Assembly: GCF_964026545.1 (NCBI RefSeq)
Contig: NZ_OZ032156.1
Location: 434,001 to 498,000, forward strand
Direction: 5' to 3'
DNA: 64,000 bases
Source: Candidatus Tisiphia endosymbiont of Dioctria linearis
Lineage (GTDB): Bacteria > Pseudomonadota > Alphaproteobacteria > Rickettsiales > Rickettsiaceae
Below, in pieces: positions 54,501 to 62,668 of this stretch (positions are counted from its first letter, which is position 1; each line of letters starts with the position of its first letter). Made by a program: the position numbers and the translations under genes. The notes under the pieces were generated by a model, which was not told where the DNA came from, made no database searches, and saw only the letters and a list, made by a program, of their open reading frames with translations.

Positions 54501-55888
54501 AGTTGACTCGAATAATTGTTTTTTTCGGAATAAATAGCCGTGTCTCTAAAAGCAATAGGTAAATCGCCACACTCTTTTGCCAATTTTTCAAAATACAATA
54601 GTCCGTAAGCAAAACCGATAATCATCGGAACCATAACGACCCATAATCCCCAATGACCAAAATAGTCAGTAATGTAAATAAAACCAAAAGAGGTAATGAT
54701 ATACATCAAAGCTCGAGATATAGCGAATATAATGCTAATATAGGTAAAACGTTTAAATACCGGAAAGCATTTATAAAGAATGGGACCAGCAGGACCTAAG
54801 CATTCATATAATAAAACCATAACCAATTGTATCAAAAATAATTGATAAGGAGCATTAATATGATTCAATAAATATGGACAAAATATGATAAAAATAGAGC
54901 ATATGATCAGTATAATTTTTATGATTAGTAATGGATATATTTTTAAACTTAAATAAGATAATATTGATATGGTTAAGAACGCCATTAGACAGACAATAAA
55001 ATTATGTTGAATAATTTCAGCCATGGTATAACCAAAATTAGTTTTTAAAATATTACCGCAATATATATAAAGAAAATAAAAACATACCGGTGAAGCACAT
55101 TTTAATAAAAAGAAAGCTATGACGGTTTTTTTATTAACTTTTTCTTGCAATATTGGGTGGTTTGTTAAGCTAGCTGTATCAATATTGGCTTTTTCAAAAA
55201 CTTTTTTGATTTGACGTTTGGCATCAGCAAATTCTGGGGTTTCTCGCAAGGTTGTTCTGGCAACAGAGCCAACTAATGCCACTGCTGCACCAATCCAAAA
55301 TGCCAAACGCCAGTTAAAACCATGCATAGTGACAAGTGAGGCAACCCCTAAAGCCATTAACCCCCCTAAGTCACAACAAACCCCCATTAACCCGACACTT
55401 GCATATTGCACTGGTGGCTTAATGGTTTCCGTTAAATAAAGTTGTGCCCCTGTCATCTCTCCCATAGAAGATATACCTTGCAAAGCCCGGCAGATTGTTA
55501 CTACCCAGGTAGCGGTAATCCCTATCTGAGCATAAGTAGGTAGATTAGCCATCACCAGACATGTCATAGCCATCATAAAAGTTGTGATGATCACGGTAGA
55601 TTTACGTCCGATATTGTCGCCCAACCACCCAAATATTACTGCCCCAACAGGTCGGAAAATAAAGGTAGTACAAAAAGCAAATGATATCATTAAAGAGCTT
55701 GTCTTAGCATCAGTTGGCTCAAAAAACAACTCATTAAGAAACGCCGCCATATGAACATATAGCATCAGATCAAAATATTCTAGGAATGTACCAATTGATA
55801 GTAAACCAACAGCTTCTTTTTGTTCTTTTGTAAGGCTGGTCTGCTGATTAGGTATAATCCTGGTATTTTCTGGAACAGCTTTACTCAT
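54497..55888 (-). CDS. ProP-like MFS transporter (tandem copy 1)
   Basis: 463 residues. Shared N-terminus (NQQTSLTKEQKEAVGLLSIG, then TFLEYFDLMLYVHM), FRPVGAVIFGWLGDNIGRKS, and about 12 helices, with C-terminal LPIAFRDTAIYSEKNNYSSQ. The same final residues are present in copy 2. First gene of the three-gene set on the minus strand; the downstream start overlaps its stop by 4 bp (ATGA). Confidence 0.87.
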   Translation of the reverse strand: MSKAVPENTRIIPNQQTSLTKEQKEAVGLLSIGTFLEYFDLMLYVHMAAFLNELFFEPTDAKTSSLMISFAFCTTFIFRPVGAVIFGWLGDNIGRKSTVIITTFMMAMTCLVMANLPTYAQIGITATWVVTICRALQGISSMGEMTGAQLYLTETIKPPVQYASVGLMGVCCDLGGLMALGVASLVTMHGFNWRLAFWIGAAVALVGSVARTTLRETPEFADAKRQIKKVFEKANIDTASLTNHPILQEKVNKKTVIAFFLLKCASPVCFYFLYIYCGNILKTNFGYTMAEIIQHNFIVCLMAFLTISILSYLSLKIYPLLIIKIILIICSIFIIFCPYLLNHINAPYQLFLIQLVMVLLYECLGPAGPILYKCFPVFKRFTYISIIFAISRALMYIITSFGFIYITDYFGHWGLWVVMVPMIIGFAYGLLYFEKLAKECGDLPIAFRDTAIYSEKNNYSSQL

Positions 55889-56398
55889 AATTCACTCAAT
55901 GTTGCTGTTGACTTCATATAGTTCATATTTCCCCAGTGGTTATTTTATTAAACATAATTTCTATATGTGTCATTGCGAGACCACGCAAGTAGGTCATGGC
56001 AATCCACACTTTATTGGATTGCTTCGTCGGCTTACGCCTCCTCGCAATGACGCGATGTCATTGTCATTGCGAGGAAGACCGCAGGTCAACGAAGCAATCC
56101 AGAACAACAAGCTATACCAAATTCGCTTATATCTATAAATATAACAGATTTTTTTGATCCACTAATAGCTGTTTTCATTATTTTTGCAGTATTATTTATT
56201 TTTTTTATTCCCTAACTTTAATTGGATTGCTTCATCACTACTACAGCTCCCCTCGCAATGACGTTTTCTAAACTTACACCTAACCTGGCTAACATTACTC
56301 CGTCATTGCAAGCGAACGTACGTGAGCGTGGCAATCCATAAAACTTGTCAGGATTGCTTCGTCGGCTTACGCCTCCTCACAATAACATTTTCTAAACC
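55889..56398. other. Intergenic region full of TCATTGCGAG-type palindromes
   Basis: No gene. Units include GTCATTGCGAGACCACGCAAG...CTCCTCGCAATGACG (55969-56053), GTCATTGCGAGGAAGACCGC...GCAATCC (56063-56100), and further units near 56222-56265 and 56300-56395. Each is an imperfect palindrome of roughly 60-100 bp. These surround and partly touch the 3' end of the CaaX-type gene. Confidence 0.65.
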
Positions 56399-57016
56399 CT
56401 ACATAACTACACAACAGCTAGAATCCTCAGAATCTCTACCAGTCATTGCCGTTTCATCTACTTGTCCAAGCGGATGCATAGAACCAGTAGATGCCCCACC
56501 TTCATTATGGGGAAGTATTGGATATAACGGTTGCGGTTCTTTACAATGATACTCTAATTGCCCTTGAGCCCAAACTGTATCTGCTGAAGTTATCTCTGCA
56601 TCCTTGTTGGGATATTTTTTAGTAATTACCTTGATAGCCTTAAGCCATTTTTCGGCTTCTAACTCCACATCTTTATGATTCCGTTGAGGTAGCAATTCCT
56701 GACAAGATGAATCACCTAATTTAGCTCCAATAGATACATAGAGTTTATCTTTATATTCGCTCTTCTCTACTCCCAAGCCTTCACGATAAAGATAGGCAAG
56801 CCCGGCAGCCGCCTCTCCTTTACCAAATAGTAAAGCTTCTTTTAATTCAAAATGCATCGCTTTAGAACCACTAATTACTTCTGGTGTTAATCCATGTTCC
56901 TCTATTATGATATTTACTTTACTTAGACCATCTAGAGCATGGTCATATAAATTATTAGCCGTCCTAATTAAAGTTTTGGCTTGATCTAGATAATTACTCT
57001 GCTTTAATTTTGTCAT
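56399..57016 (-). CDS. Sel1-like/TPR-type protein with C-terminal CaaX box (candidate effector)
   Basis: 205 residues. TKLKQSNYLDQAKTLIRTAN starts a helical domain. GKGEAAAGLAYLYREGLG VE resembles a Sel1-like repeat (A-x-x-x-L-A-x-L-Y-x-x-G-x-G). The first 165 residues are almost identical to the neighbouring gene 57026-57598, but this one has a unique C-terminal tail ending RDSEDSSCCVVM. CVVM is a canonical CaaX box (as in N-Ras) and the adjacent Cys could be palmitoylated. No bacterial signal peptide. If delivered by the T4SS, it could be farnesylated by the host (inference). Confidence 0.72.
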   Translation of the reverse strand: MTKLKQSNYLDQAKTLIRTANNLYDHALDGLSKVNIIIEEHGLTPEVISGSKAMHFELKEALLFGKGEAAAGLAYLYREGLGVEKSEYKDKLYVSIGAKLGDSSCQELLPQRNHKDVELEAEKWLKAIKVITKKYPNKDAEITSADTVWAQGQLEYHCKEPQPLYPILPHNEGGASTGSMHPLGQVDETAMTGRDSEDSSCCVVM

Positions 57017-57025
57017 ATCGTTTAC

Positions 57026-57598
57026 CTACCTATATTTAGTTTGACCTTTAGTATTCCTCTTGATATTGCTTGGAGTAGATGATGGAACATACATAGCTGC
57101 TGGATACGATGAATGCTGTTTTCCACAATAATGTTCCAATTGTCCTTGAACCCAAACTGTATCTGCTGAAGTTATCTCTGCATCCTTGTTGGGATATTTT
57201 TTAGTAATTACCTTGATAGCCTTAAGCCATTTTTTGGCTTCTAACTCCACATCTTTATGATTCCGTTGAGGTAGCAATTCCTGACAAGATGAATCACCTA
57301 ATTTAGCTCCAATAGATACATAGAGTTTATCTTTATATTCGCTCTTCTCTACTCCCAAGCCTTCACGATAAAGATAGGCAAGCCCGGCAGCCGCCTCTCC
57401 TTTACCAAATAGTAAAGCTTCTTTTAATTCAAAATGCATTGCTTTAGAACCACTAATTACTTCTGGTGTTAATCCATGTTCCTCTATTATGATATTTACT
57501 TTACTTAGACCATCTAGAGCATGGTCATATAAATTATTAGCAGTTCTAATTAAGGTTTTAGCTTGATCTAAATAATTATTTTGCTTTAATTTTGTCAT
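57026..57598 (-). CDS. Paralog of the CaaX-type protein, lacking the CaaX tail
   Basis: 190 residues. The helical and Sel1-like region is nearly identical to 56399-57016 (TKLKQNNYLDQAKTLIRTAN ... CQELLPQRNHKDVELEAKKW), so the pair is a recent tandem duplication. The C-terminus differs: HSSYPAAMYVPSSTPSNIKR, then NTKGQTKYR, shared with the end of the neighbouring coiled-coil gene. SD-like GGTG precedes ATG. Function unknown; likely delivered or membrane-associated like its sibling. Confidence 0.7.
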   Translation of the reverse strand: MTKLKQNNYLDQAKTLIRTANNLYDHALDGLSKVNIIIEEHGLTPEVISGSKAMHFELKEALLFGKGEAAAGLAYLYREGLGVEKSEYKDKLYVSIGAKLGDSSCQELLPQRNHKDVELEAKKWLKAIKVITKKYPNKDAEITSADTVWVQGQLEHYCGKQHSSYPAAMYVPSSTPSNIKRNTKGQTKYR

Positions 57599-57609
57599 AG
57601 CTATCCACC

Positions 57610-58860
57610 TTATTTAGTTTGTCCTTTAGTATTTTTTTTTATATTGTTTGGGGTAGTTAAAGGCGAAATTTTATCTTCTGCTGAAACAGTAGCTTTACTT
57701 ATCATGTGTTTAACATTTATGGGGATTTTAGCTATTTCTCCTTTTTCCACTTTAGTAGCTTTAATATGTTGTTGTGAAGTGTCGTCATTTCCTAACCCAT
57801 CGACTTCATACTCTGATTTCTTTTCCCTTTTTGACCTATCTATTACCTCACTGCGGAGAAGTGTATCTTCAATCTTTCCATCATTAGTAACAGCATTATC
57901 TTGGTTTTTGAGCAAAGTAGTAAATTGCTTTAATATTTTGTGTTTCCCAGGATCTGTGCCTTTACATTCTTCGGCTATTTTATCGATTTTTGTGTATTGC
58001 TTTTGAGCTTCTACTTTAGCTTCCTCCAATTCTTGAATTCCAGCATCTACCTCTTTTTTCTGTTCCATAACTTTTGCCAAAACAGGCTCAAATGCCTTGA
58101 TTTTCTTATCCTGATGCTTTATTAGTTCTTTTGTATTAATTATAGTTGGTGATTGAGGTTTTTCTGTCTTTTCCTTGGCAGTAAGCTCATTGCCTAACCT
58201 TTTTCTTTCTGTTAGCAATCCCTGATGATGAGTACTTACTTCATTATAATGTTTGTGTATTTCGTCACGATGTTTATATAATTTTTTATATTCTTCGTTT
58301 TGTTTTTTTATCTGTTCTTCTGTTTTTATGAGTGGTAGTAGTTTATTTTGATTTACATCCCCATCTTTTTCAATATCTTTAATTACATCATCTAATTTAG
58401 CATTCTCGTCTTTCATTGCAGATAAATACTCATCTGCATCTTTTGTAAATTCTTTATGTTGTTCTTCCAATCTCGCAGTTTCCTGGTGAATTTGTTCAAG
58501 TTTTGCAGCTTCTTTTACTTCCCTCTCTAATAAAGATGCCAGCCTATCGGCTTCAGCCTTTCTTTCTTCTTCTAATTGTTGTGAAAGTACAACTTGTTCA
58601 GCTTGCTCTTCTCTTTCTCTAACGAATGCTTGTAAATTTTGTAGTTTGGCTAATGTCTCAGGTGGAAGATTGCTATTCAACAAGCTGGTTATGGAAGCAT
58701 TAAGCCTTGCCAATTCAGCTGGATTAGTAGTATGAATCTGTAACTTGATATCATTAACAACATTATCAAACTGAGCTAAATACGCTATATCTTTCTGCCC
58801 TTTATTATTTTTATCGTCTTTATCGTCCTCAAAATTATCAGCCATATATCGTATTTTCAC
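57610..58860 (-). CDS. Coiled-coil hypothetical protein (416 aa), effector-like
   Basis: Rich in Glu/Lys/Gln with long heptad-like stretches (LASLLEREVKEAAKLEQIHQ, then ETARLEEQHKEF; QEKKEVDAG-type; PVLAKVMEQKKEVDAGIQEL). No signal peptide or membrane helix. The start may be the ATG at 58860 or MADNFED at 58845. The C-terminus LTTPNNIKKNTKGQTK resembles the end of the next gene downstream (57026-57598), suggesting common origin or gene conversion of the 3' ends. Probably forms an elongated coiled-coil; function unknown. Confidence 0.65.
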   Translation of the reverse strand: MKIRYMADNFEDDKDDKNNKGQKDIAYLAQFDNVVNDIKLQIHTTNPAELARLNASITSLLNSNLPPETLAKLQNLQAFVREREEQAEQVVLSQQLEEERKAEADRLASLLEREVKEAAKLEQIHQETARLEEQHKEFTKDADEYLSAMKDENAKLDDVIKDIEKDGDVNQNKLLPLIKTEEQIKKQNEEYKKLYKHRDEIHKHYNEVSTHHQGLLTERKRLGNELTAKEKTEKPQSPTIINTKELIKHQDKKIKAFEPVLAKVMEQKKEVDAGIQELEEAKVEAQKQYTKIDKIAEECKGTDPGKHKILKQFTTLLKNQDNAVTNDGKIEDTLLRSEVIDRSKREKKSEYEVDGLGNDDTSQQHIKATKVEKGEIAKIPINVKHMISKATVSAEDKISPLTTPNNIKKNTKGQTK

Positions 58861-58947
58861 CGTGTTTAAACCTTGTTAGCAATAGTTACATTTTTAATTA
58901 AATATAACCTGCATTAAATAGTCAACTAATTTTATGTTAAAATATGT
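58861..58947. promoter_or_regulatory. Upstream region of the effector-like gene set
   Basis: About 90 bp AT-rich stretch between the Lon remnant and the coiled-coil gene. The likely promoter for the minus-strand gene trio lies here; no motif can be fixed by eye. Confidence 0.35.
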
Positions 58948-59085
58948 TTATTTTTTGTTAATAAAAACAACATTCAATAACTCATTGGCATGGGATATGG
59001 TTTTGATGGTTAATGCCCCCTTAATTTCATGTGATATTTTAGCAATGTCTCTTTTATTACCTTCTGGAATAATTACTTAGTACCG
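58948..59085 (-). pseudogene. lon: Lon protease C-terminal remnant
   Basis: Minus-strand reading VIIPEGNKRDIAKISHEIKG, then ALTIKTISHANELLNVVF and a stop. This matches the Lon C-terminal stretch (V-I-I-P-x-x-N-x-x-D-[IL]-x-x-I-P...I-x-V-x-x-x-x-E-V-L). Only about 45 residues remain, without catalytic Ser-Lys dyad. It may derive from a second lon copy carried by the mobile region. Confidence 0.7.
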
Positions 59086-59547
59086 TGCTGCATAGTTAAA
59101 ACATCTTCTAATAGCTTTATAGTCAATTGATGAGAAGTTGGTGACGTTGTCGCTCAATGCTCGCCTATTACTTATAGGCGTCGCTCCATCGCTCCTAGCC
59201 CCAAATTCTCCTGAACTTTCCTTAACTAATAATACGGTGTAATCATTATTATAATAATTCCGCTCAATTTGTTCTGAAGTAAGTATAGATAAAATATATT
59301 TAGGAGAAGATTTATTTACTATGATCATTTCAATATTCGGATTGCATACAGCATCCATAATCTCCCGTTGATAGGGAGCCTTATTAGCTCTCGAACTTCC
59401 TGATTCAGCTGAAGATTCACTAGATAATTTTCGGTAACAATCAGCCCATGTGCTTACTAAAAGCTTAAGTGGCGGAGCTACTATCTTCGCTATCCGACTG
59501 ATCATCGTTTGTCGGTTCAGTTGATAATGATTCATCTGCTGGGTCAT
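59077..59547 (-). pseudogene. Phage terminase large subunit (GpA-like), truncated
   Basis: 156 residues. LVSTWADCYRKLSSESSAES then SRANKAPYQREIMDAVCNPN and IEMIIVNKSS is the start of GpA-type TerL, which normally runs beyond 500 residues. The ATPase P-loop is lost, followed by unrelated sequence (ILTSEQIERNYYNNDYTVLL), an in-frame RPE ([19 protein letters not shown]) and a short tail. Overlaps terS by 83 bp; a start at MISRIAK (59505) would reduce the overlap. Confidence 0.75.
59118..59217. repeat. RPE inside the terminase remnant
   Basis: TATAGTCAATTGATGAGAAG ... CCAAATTCTCCTGAAC, same family as 3109-3214. The right terminus (TTGACTATA) is missing. It is open in the remnant's frame and adds about 33 residues. 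Confidence 0.85.
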
Positions 59548-60022
59548 GCTGATAGTTGCTTAGCTCTAACAAAGCTTGTTCTATTTCTTGCGAAAGAATA
59601 TTAACTATTGCTGTAAAGTCATTACTAACTGTCATTAATTGCCTAGCCAAATTAGTTGGTATGTTTAACATTCTTGAGCGAAAGGCTATTATTAATCCTG
59701 ACCATAATAATTCTACTTCAGTCGCTAAAATATATTTACCCTCCAATATTTCTACCTCAAATTCGACTTTATCAGCCTGGGCTTTTAGTAAGCGTAGTTT
59801 TTGAGTAACTACGTTACCATAACTTGACGTACTTTGACCTTGATTTTTTTGCACTAACTTTTTTTGCAAATATTGTTCGTAGTTTTGTATACAACAAGCT
59901 AGATTATATTGACCTTCAATTGGAGCAGGTAATATACCAATTTTTACTAATTGTTGAACTCTACGAGTGCTTATATTTAAGTTATGAGCAATGTCTGATG
60001 TTTTGTAGTTATTAATATTCAT
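59465..60022 (-). CDS. Phage terminase small subunit (Nu1-like)
   Basis: 185 residues. NYKTSDIAHNLNISTRRVQQ, then LVKIGILPAPIEGQYNL is a winged-helix/MerR-like DNA-recognition domain typical of Nu1-type TerS. RLLKAQADKVEFEVEILEGK continues the family helix, followed by an acidic C-terminal tail (DPADESLSTEPTNDDQSDSE). The TerL start lies inside its 3' end. Intact by length. It sits downstream of the second copy of the Rpn-type element, on the minus strand. Confidence 0.8.
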   Translation of the reverse strand: MNINNYKTSDIAHNLNISTRRVQQLVKIGILPAPIEGQYNLACCIQNYEQYLQKKLVQKNQGQSTSSYGNVVTQKLRLLKAQADKVEFEVEILEGKYILATEVELLWSGLIIAFRSRMLNIPTNLARQLMTVSNDFTAIVNILSQEIEQALLELSNYQHDPADESLSTEPTNDDQSDSEDSSSAT

Positions 60023-60096
60023 ATTGGTACATTATGCAATTAGAAGGGAATTGACAAATTGTCCTCAATATTATACGACAAGAAGATTAAGAAGAT

Positions 60097-61170
60097 GATA
60101 ACGCCTAACCAATTGTCGATTTTAGAGCAGTAACAGTTTGAGAATCGTAAGTCATTTTAGATTTTCTATTTGAGATTTACTTAACTTAGTGTATTTAATA
60201 ATTTTTTCCATCGACTCATTGTTTAATAGCATTTCTTTTGCCATAGATATTTTTTCTTCCACTCTACCTTCCACTCTACCTTCCACTCTACCTTCCGCTC
60301 TACCTTCCTCTTTACCTTCCGCTCTACCTTTATCCTCAAATTTCTTGATAGTATTAGCTTCTATACGCAGCCATTTGAGATGACCTTCATAGGCCTCTCT
60401 TTCTTCGTCAGTAAAGTTCATAACATTTAGCACTGTTAGAGCTTTTTTTAAGGCAATATTGTCCAGTTCTTTAGGCAAATTATCTTTGTTAAGTAGGTCA
60501 TGTCTTGTTAAAAAAGCTAACCACATATCTAGAGAGTCTTTTACTTTTTTCAGTATATCAGCTAATTCCTCATGAGAATTATCAGTAAACTTATTAAGCT
60601 CAATAGTATGTAATTCGAGATCCTTGAAATACAACAAGCCACTATCTTTTTCGACTATATGGAAAACATTGTGATATTTATCTACTTTAGGAATAGAAGT
60701 AAAATTAAGTATATGAATACCAATGGCTTTGCTTAAGGTCGAATAGTCCTGAGCTACCTTTAATTGCTCAGTATATAATTTAGTCCAGTAATATAAAGCT
60801 CGCTTATCATAATCAGCTTCGTCGCTAATTTGAATCTCAATATTGAACCTTTTGCCATCAACAGATTTGGCTTTAACGTCTAATATTGAGAGTTTATCAT
60901 TCTTAAAGTTTTTAGGGTTATATGGATTAAGCAAAGTTACCTCTGCCACTTGATCCTCTTGTCCAACGATAGAATTAATCAAGGATATCAGCAAATCCTT
61001 ATTCTCTTCTACACCAAAGATCTTTTTGAAAGCTAAATCCACGCGAGGAGTTATTTTATCCATATATGCTGCTATTAGTAGTTATTAGTACCTAAGAAGC
61101 AGTATAGCACAAAAACTATAAAGCACTAAGTAATATAATGTGAAAAATAGACAATTGGTTAGGCGTTATC
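60097..61170 (-). mobile_element. Complete PD-(D/E)XK (Rpn-type) mobile element with terminal inverted repeats
   Basis: 1074 bp. Left terminus ATAACGCCTAACCAATTGTC at 60098-60117, and the inverse GACAATTGGTTAGGCGTTAT at 61150-61169. One nuclease gene occupies the interior. The left arm copy at 45875 has the same left end, but its right end was lost to IS481. No convincing target duplication is visible. Confidence 0.75.
60152..61063 (-). CDS. Rpn-family PD-(D/E)XK nuclease/putative transposase (303 aa)
   Basis: Identical to the protein at 45982-46905 except for one missing EGRA unit in the C-terminal repeat. The catalytic D and E-x-Q (DVKAKSVDGKRFNIEIQIS) are intact. The tandem EGR(A/V) tract is presumably slippage-prone, as the size difference between the two copies shows. 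Confidence 0.9.
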   Translation of the reverse strand: MDKITPRVDLAFKKIFGVEENKDLLISLINSIVGQEDQVAEVTLLNPYNPKNFKNDKLSILDVKAKSVDGKRFNIEIQISDEADYDKRALYYWTKLYTEQLKVAQDYSTLSKAIGIHILNFTSIPKVDKYHNVFHIVEKDSGLLYFKDLELHTIELNKFTDNSHEELADILKKVKDSLDMWLAFLTRHDLLNKDNLPKELDNIALKKALTVLNVMNFTDEEREAYEGHLKWLRIEANTIKKFEDKGRAEGKEEGRAEGRVEGRVEGRVEEKISMAKEMLLNNESMEKIIKYTKLSKSQIENLK

Positions 61171-61304
61171 CACTATTTTTTCTTCTTTCATTTTTTCCTC
61201 AATGATTTTTCAAAGTTTAATCCAGCTAATTTTTGACTCAGGTGAATTACCCCGTAAAATAAATTGGGCTTATTAAAAAGCCCTTTATTTATAAAGGGGG
61301 AAAA

Positions 61305-61488
61305 TGCTGCATTATGAAGCTGGCTGCAATCCCTTGATAAATAAGGGCTAGAGAGCAACCCCTTAATGCATTTCTTTTTGTAGTGCAGATGCATTATGGA
61401 ATTCTCTACAATTGCAGTATTTATAAGGCATTGCGGCTGACTTCATCATGCACTGCACTATGAAATGCATTATGCACTATGCATTATG
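61305..61488. promoter_or_regulatory. Iteron-like CATAATGCAT cluster, second copy
   Basis: Mirror of 45557-45740: ATGCATTATG-type repeats at the inverse positions. It follows the helicase end in the right arm and is unchanged by eye. Confidence 0.45.
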
Positions 61489-62668
61489 AGCTGCATTTTA
61501 AATTTGTTTTATTTACAGTATTTTCACCAATTTTTTCTAAATCTATTTGCCAGTTATTATTATTTAGTATCTTTTTCTTCCTTCCATCACCATCACATTT
61601 GTAATGCGTGGGTGGTATTTGAATATAATTTTTTATTGTTTCTCCAGTTTCAATATTGATGACTTCCTCTTTTTCCATCATCATATTTTCAGTACATATA
61701 TAACCAAAGCTTGCGTTAACAACACTTGCGAGCTTTATTCCATACTCCTCAGGATTATCAAAAAACTTAATTACTCCTTGAGTAGCAGCAACTGAGCAGT
61801 CATCATAAATCGCTCTTCTACCACCTAAATCTATATAATTCTGATATTTTTGAGCAAACTGTTTCATTAGATAAAACTTACCTCTTAAAGCATCTGCCTC
61901 AAGTAGTTTAATAATAACCTTAATACGGCGTTCACGTTCGCGATCGTAAAGCTTACCCTTTACTTTATATGCAATACGTTTCTCCATAGGATTTAACTCT
62001 TCCCATATACCAGCAACCTTATGAATAATCTTGTTGCCAATCTCCTTGCCATTACGCAATTCAAAAATTAAATGACGATTATTACTATCTATCTCAGGTT
62101 TATATAATAATATCCCGCTAGTATAATAACCTCTCAAGCTACTTGCTCCACTAAATGCTTGAAATGGATCATCTTCAAATTGTATACGACTAATTTTTTT
62201 AGTATGATGAACAAGAATAATGCCAGTATGAGGATTTATTTTATCTCTCAGTAACTCAATTCTATTTTGCAGAAAAAACATCATGGCATCATTTTCGTTC
62301 TCGGTAGAGTCATGTCTACCACCATCAAAACTATTGCGAATAGGGTCAATGGCAATAATATCCGGTGGATGTTCAGGGAAAATCTGTCTAATATGTTTAG
62401 CAGCAATATTGACTCCTTGTTCATCGAGCAGTAATCTATTATTAGCTGTAATATGCAAATTAGTTTCTGCCTTATCAAGCAACTCTTTTGGCAGCTGGAT
62501 ATTTTGTAACCTCTCTCGCATATAATGGTAACCAATTTCTGTTTGCAAATAAAATATCCTTAATGGTCTTGCTGGTTTAAACCCAACAAATTCTTTACCT
62601 GCTGACATATGAACAAATAGTGATAATAAAAAATCACTTTTACCAACTTTAGGGGCTCCGCCAAAGAC
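61484..62668 (-). CDS. AAA-type helicase half, second copy
   Basis: Identical to 44377-45561, with the same P-loop region VFGGAPKVGKSDFLLS before the first ATG (62608) and the same frameshift against the primase. The presence of an identical break in both arms means it predates the duplication or is functional frameshifting. Confidence 0.75.
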   Translation of the reverse strand, partial: VFGGAPKVGKSDFLLSLFVHMSAGKEFVGFKPARPLRIFYLQTEIGYHYMRERLQNIQLPKELLDKAETNLHITANNRLLLDEQGVNIAAKHIRQIFPEHPPDIIAIDPIRNSFDGGRHDSTENENDAMMFFLQNRIELLRDKINPHTGIILVHHTKKISRIQFEDDPFQAFSGASSLRGYYTSGILLYKPEIDSNNRHLIFELRNGKEIGNKIIHKVAGIWEELNPMEKRIAYKVKGKLYDRERERRIKVIIKLLEADALRGKFYLMKQFAQKYQNYIDLGGRRAIYDDCSVAATQGVIKFFDNPEEYGIKLASVVNASFGYICTENMMMEKEEVINIETGETIKNYIQIPPTHYKCDGDGRKKKILNNNNWQIDLEKIGENTVNKTNLKCSS

